From: Vibrio sp. 99-8-1
Lineage (GTDB): Bacteria; Pseudomonadota; Gammaproteobacteria; Enterobacterales; Vibrionaceae
Reading direction: 5' to 3'
NCBI RefSeq assembly: GCF_013114595.1
Contig: NZ_VTXE01000022.1
Span: 1-64,000 of the forward strand
Length of the DNA: 64,000 nucleotides
The stretch's first letter is position 1. Each line of letters opens with the position of its first letter. Positions 61,601 to 64,000 of this stretch are shown here, one piece after another. A model generated the notes under the pieces. It searched no databases. It saw nothing but the letters and a program-made list of their open reading frames with translations, and was not told the origin of the DNA. The position numbers and the translations under genes are program-made.

Positions 61601-63700
61601 ATGAGCGCAGAAAAGCTGTATATAGATAAAGAATTAAGTTGGCTATCCTTTAACGAACGAGTTTTACAAGAAGCGGCAGACAAAAATGTACCGCTCATTG
61701 AACGAATTCGCTTCCTAGGTATTTATTCCAATAATCTAGATGAGTTCTACAAAGTTCGCTTTGCCGACGTAAAACGTCGAATCCTTATCTCAAAAGAGAG
61801 TGGCGGCAACGATGACGCGAAAATCTTACTATCAAAAATGCAAACGAAAGCGGCGCAGTTAGAGACCGATTTTGATGAACTTTACAGTGAACTATTATTA
61901 GAGATGGCTCGTCGCCGAATTTTTCTTGTCAATGAAACACAGTTAAATGAAGTTCAACAGCAGTGGGTTACCCAATATTTCCGTAAGGAAGTGCTGCCTC
62001 ATATAACCCCGCTATTAATGACTGAAGAAATCGATGTCCTACAGTTTCTAAAAGATGAGTACGCTTATTTAACGGTAGAGTTGAAAAAGAAAAAGAAAAA
62101 AGAGCGCAATCAATACGCTCTATTAGAAATTCCTACCGACCAACTTCCCCGCTTTGTTATGGTGCCAGAGCAGAAAGGTAAACGGCGTAAAACCATCATT
62201 CTGCTCGACAATATTATTCGCTACTGTCTTGATGATATTTTTCGAGGGTTCTTTGAGTACGAATCTCTCTCTTGTTACTCAATGAAAATGACCCGTGACT
62301 CTGAGTATGATCTCGGTTTTGAAGTTGAACACAGCCTGTTAGAACAAATGTCTGAAGGTGTTGCACAGCGACTAACGGCGATGCCTGTCCGGTTTGTATA
62401 CGAACGTGAAATGCCAAAAGAGATGCTCTCTTTCTTGTGCGAAACATTACAAATATCGAACTATGACAACCTAATTGCAGGCAGTCGTTATCACAACTTT
62501 AAAGATTTTATCGGCTTTCCTAATGTAGGACGCGACTACTTAGAAAACAAACCGCTACCACCATTAACGTGTGCGGATTTTGATGACTATGACAATAGCT
62601 TCGATGCCATAAAAGCGAAGGATATCCTTCTTTATTACCCTTATCACACCTTTGATCATATTACGGAATTGGTTCGTCAAGCGTCGTTTGACCCAAAAGT
62701 TCGCAGTATAAAAATTAACATCTACCGAGTTGCTAAGCACTCTAAATTGATGAACTCGCTAATTGATGCAGTACACAGTGGCAAAGAGGTCACCGTAGTG
62801 GTTGAGCTGCAAGCAAGGTTTGATGAAGAGGCCAATATAGAGTGGTCAAAAGTACTGACCGAAGCAGGTGTACATGTTCAGTTTGGTGCGCCCGGTTTAA
62901 AAATTCACTCAAAATTACTGCTTATATCTCGTCGAGAAGGGGATGAAATCGTTCGTTACGCTCATATTGGTACAGGTAACTTCCATGAGAAAACCGCTCG
63001 TATTTATACCGACTTTACGTTGCTGACGGCGGATCCTGAAATCACCAATGAAGTAAGGAATGTCTTTGGCTATATTGAAAACCCATACCGTCCGGTTAAG
63101 TTTAATCATCTTATTGTTTCACCACGAAACTCACGGAGTCGACTGTACAAATTAATCGACAACGAAATTGCCAATGCAAAAGAGGGCAAAAAGGCCGGTA
63201 TAACAATAAAAATCAATAACCTAGTAGACAAAGGGATGATCAATAAGCTTTATGGTGCCAGTGCTGCTGGGGTAAAAATCAAAATGATTATCCGCGGTAT
63301 GTGCTCACTGGTTCCTGATGTGAAAATGATCAGTGATAATATAGAAATTATCAGTATTGTTGACCGATTCTTAGAACACCCTAGGGTAATCATCTGCGAG
63401 AATGGTGGCGATCCTTCGGTCTATATCTCGTCCGGTGATTGGATGACGCGTAACATCGACTATCGTATTGAAGTCGCCGTTCCTATTAAAGATAGCCGAC
63501 TGAAAAACCGCATTCAGGATATTATTGATATTCACTTTACTGATACAGTAAAAGCGCGCTGGATAGATAAAGAGATGAGCAATACGTATGTCCCTCGCGG
63601 TAACAGAAAGAAAATTCGTTCTCAAATCGCTATATATGATTATATTAAGCAAGCAGAGAAGGATATCCGAGCAGAAAATAAGATACTAAATAATGAATGA
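61601..63700 (+). CDS. ppk1: Polyphosphate kinase 1
   Basis: A 699-residue kinase that makes polyphosphate from ATP. Start [18 protein letters not shown]. The autophosphorylated His is in [10 protein letters not shown], with [18 protein letters not shown] (second His) after it. C-terminal domains are complete. The ATG at 61601 follows GGAAGG; a frame extension of eight residues is rejected. It overlaps ppx by eight bases and is divergent from pstC, so phosphate uptake and storage share one control region. Confidence 0.98.
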   Translation: MSAEKLYIDKELSWLSFNERVLQEAADKNVPLIERIRFLGIYSNNLDEFYKVRFADVKRRILISKESGGNDDAKILLSKMQTKAAQLETDFDELYSELLLEMARRRIFLVNETQLNEVQQQWVTQYFRKEVLPHITPLLMTEEIDVLQFLKDEYAYLTVELKKKKKKERNQYALLEIPTDQLPRFVMVPEQKGKRRKTIILLDNIIRYCLDDIFRGFFEYESLSCYSMKMTRDSEYDLGFEVEHSLLEQMSEGVAQRLTAMPVRFVYEREMPKEMLSFLCETLQISNYDNLIAGSRYHNFKDFIGFPNVGRDYLENKPLPPLTCADFDDYDNSFDAIKAKDILLYYPYHTFDHITELVRQASFDPKVRSIKINIYRVAKHSKLMNSLIDAVHSGKEVTVVVELQARFDEEANIEWSKVLTEAGVHVQFGAPGLKIHSKLLLISRREGDEIVRYAHIGTGNFHEKTARIYTDFTLLTADPEITNEVRNVFGYIENPYRPVKFNHLIVSPRNSRSRLYKLIDNEIANAKEGKKAGITIKINNLVDKGMINKLYGASAAGVKIKMIIRGMCSLVPDVKMISDNIEIISIVDRFLEHPRVIICENGGDPSVYISSGDWMTRNIDYRIEVAVPIKDSRLKNRIQDIIDIHFTDTVKARWIDKEMSNTYVPRGNRKKIRSQIAIYDYIKQAEKDIRAENKILNNE

Positions 63701-64000
63701 AAAACTGGGCCTAAATAGCCGACAAATTGCAGCAATAGATCTTGGTTCTAATAGTTTCCATATGGTCGTCGCATCGGTGGCTGGCAATGACCTTCAAATT
63801 ATTAGTCGCCATAAACAGCGAGTTCGTTTAGCATCAGGACTAGATAAAAGCCGAATCTTAAGTGAAGAAGCGATTCAGCGAGGACTAGACTGTTTAGCCA
63901 TGTTTGCAGAACGCTTGCAAGGGTTTGAAATTGGAGATGTAAGAATCGCCGCTACTCATACTCTACGACAAGCAAGAAACGCCTCGTTTTTCATTCGTCG
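63693..64000 (+). CDS. ppx: Exopolyphosphatase Ppx (cut by window end)
   Basis: The first 102 residues of a Ppx/GppA protein: [15 protein letters not shown] is the phosphate-binding loop of the ASKHA fold, then [11 protein letters not shown] and [11 protein letters not shown]. Degrades polyphosphate from the ends. The ATG at 63693 overlaps the ppk1 stop (63698-63700) in another frame, showing translational coupling. The other nearby ATG at 63697 meets a stop after five codons. The gene continues past 64000. Confidence 0.95.
   Translation, partial: MNEKLGLNSRQIAAIDLGSNSFHMVVASVAGNDLQIISRHKQRVRLASGLDKSRILSEEAIQRGLDCLAMFAERLQGFEIGDVRIAATHTLRQARNASFFIR

Overview
The window looks like a piece of the large chromosome of a Vibrio or a very close relative (Vibrionaceae, Gammaproteobacteria). 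The DNA is moderately AT-rich. The order guaA-guaB-xseA-yfgJ-der-bamB-yfgM-hisS-ispG-rodZ-pilW-rlmN-ndk-pepB-isc-trmJ-suhB-secFD-yajC-tgt-queA-aceAB-oxyR2/prx-cutC-ppk2-phoU-pstBAC-ppk1-ppx is, as I remember it, the order of Vibrio cholerae chromosome 1 around VC0720-VC0768. I cannot name the species.

Region 1 (1-15.1 kb) is the more variable, accessory-like part. It holds a thiolase, a periplasmic binding protein paired with a membrane GGDEF-EAL enzyme, a HAD phosphatase, a DUF3313 lipoprotein, an HD-GYP phosphodiesterase, an ArsR-type regulator and a chemoreceptor. It also holds a compact DUF134 / NifX-like / NqrM cluster with a palindromic operator, and a LysR regulator divergent from an EmrD-like exporter. 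Copies of a dispersed inverted-repeat element sit in its gaps. Region 2 (15.2-20.7 kb) has satP, the guaBA purine operon and xseA. Region 3 (20.8-21.65 kb) has yfgJ and a 619-bp gene-free, GATC-rich stretch in the place where V. cholerae carries crtS, the site on chromosome 1 that triggers chromosome 2 replication. This is my strongest non-coding candidate.

Region 4 (21.65-32.6 kb, minus strand) is the der-bamB-yfgM-hisS-ispG-rodZ-pilW-rlmN-ndk-pepB housekeeping series. Region 5 (32.8-38.5 kb) is the complete isc iron-sulfur operon behind two tandem IscR sites. Region 6 (38.5-47.5 kb) has trmJ, suhB, a GST-fold protein, yajC-secD-secF, tgt, queA and a two-CBS protein. Region 7 (47.6-53 kb) has the glyoxylate shunt (aceB-aceA) and an OxyR2/peroxiredoxin divergent pair. 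Region 8 (53.2-64 kb) has cutC, polyphosphate kinase 2, an EamA exporter, pstC-pstA-pstB-phoU without pstS, and the divergent ppk1-ppx pair, with ppx cut by the window end. Phosphate import and polyphosphate turnover are thus grouped around one Pho-box-like sequence.

I found no rRNA, tRNA, CRISPR array, insertion sequence or prophage. Many terminators are clear. The non-coding features of most interest are the crtS candidate, the DUF134 operator, the palindromes upstream of aceB and the roughly 120-130 bp dispersed element.
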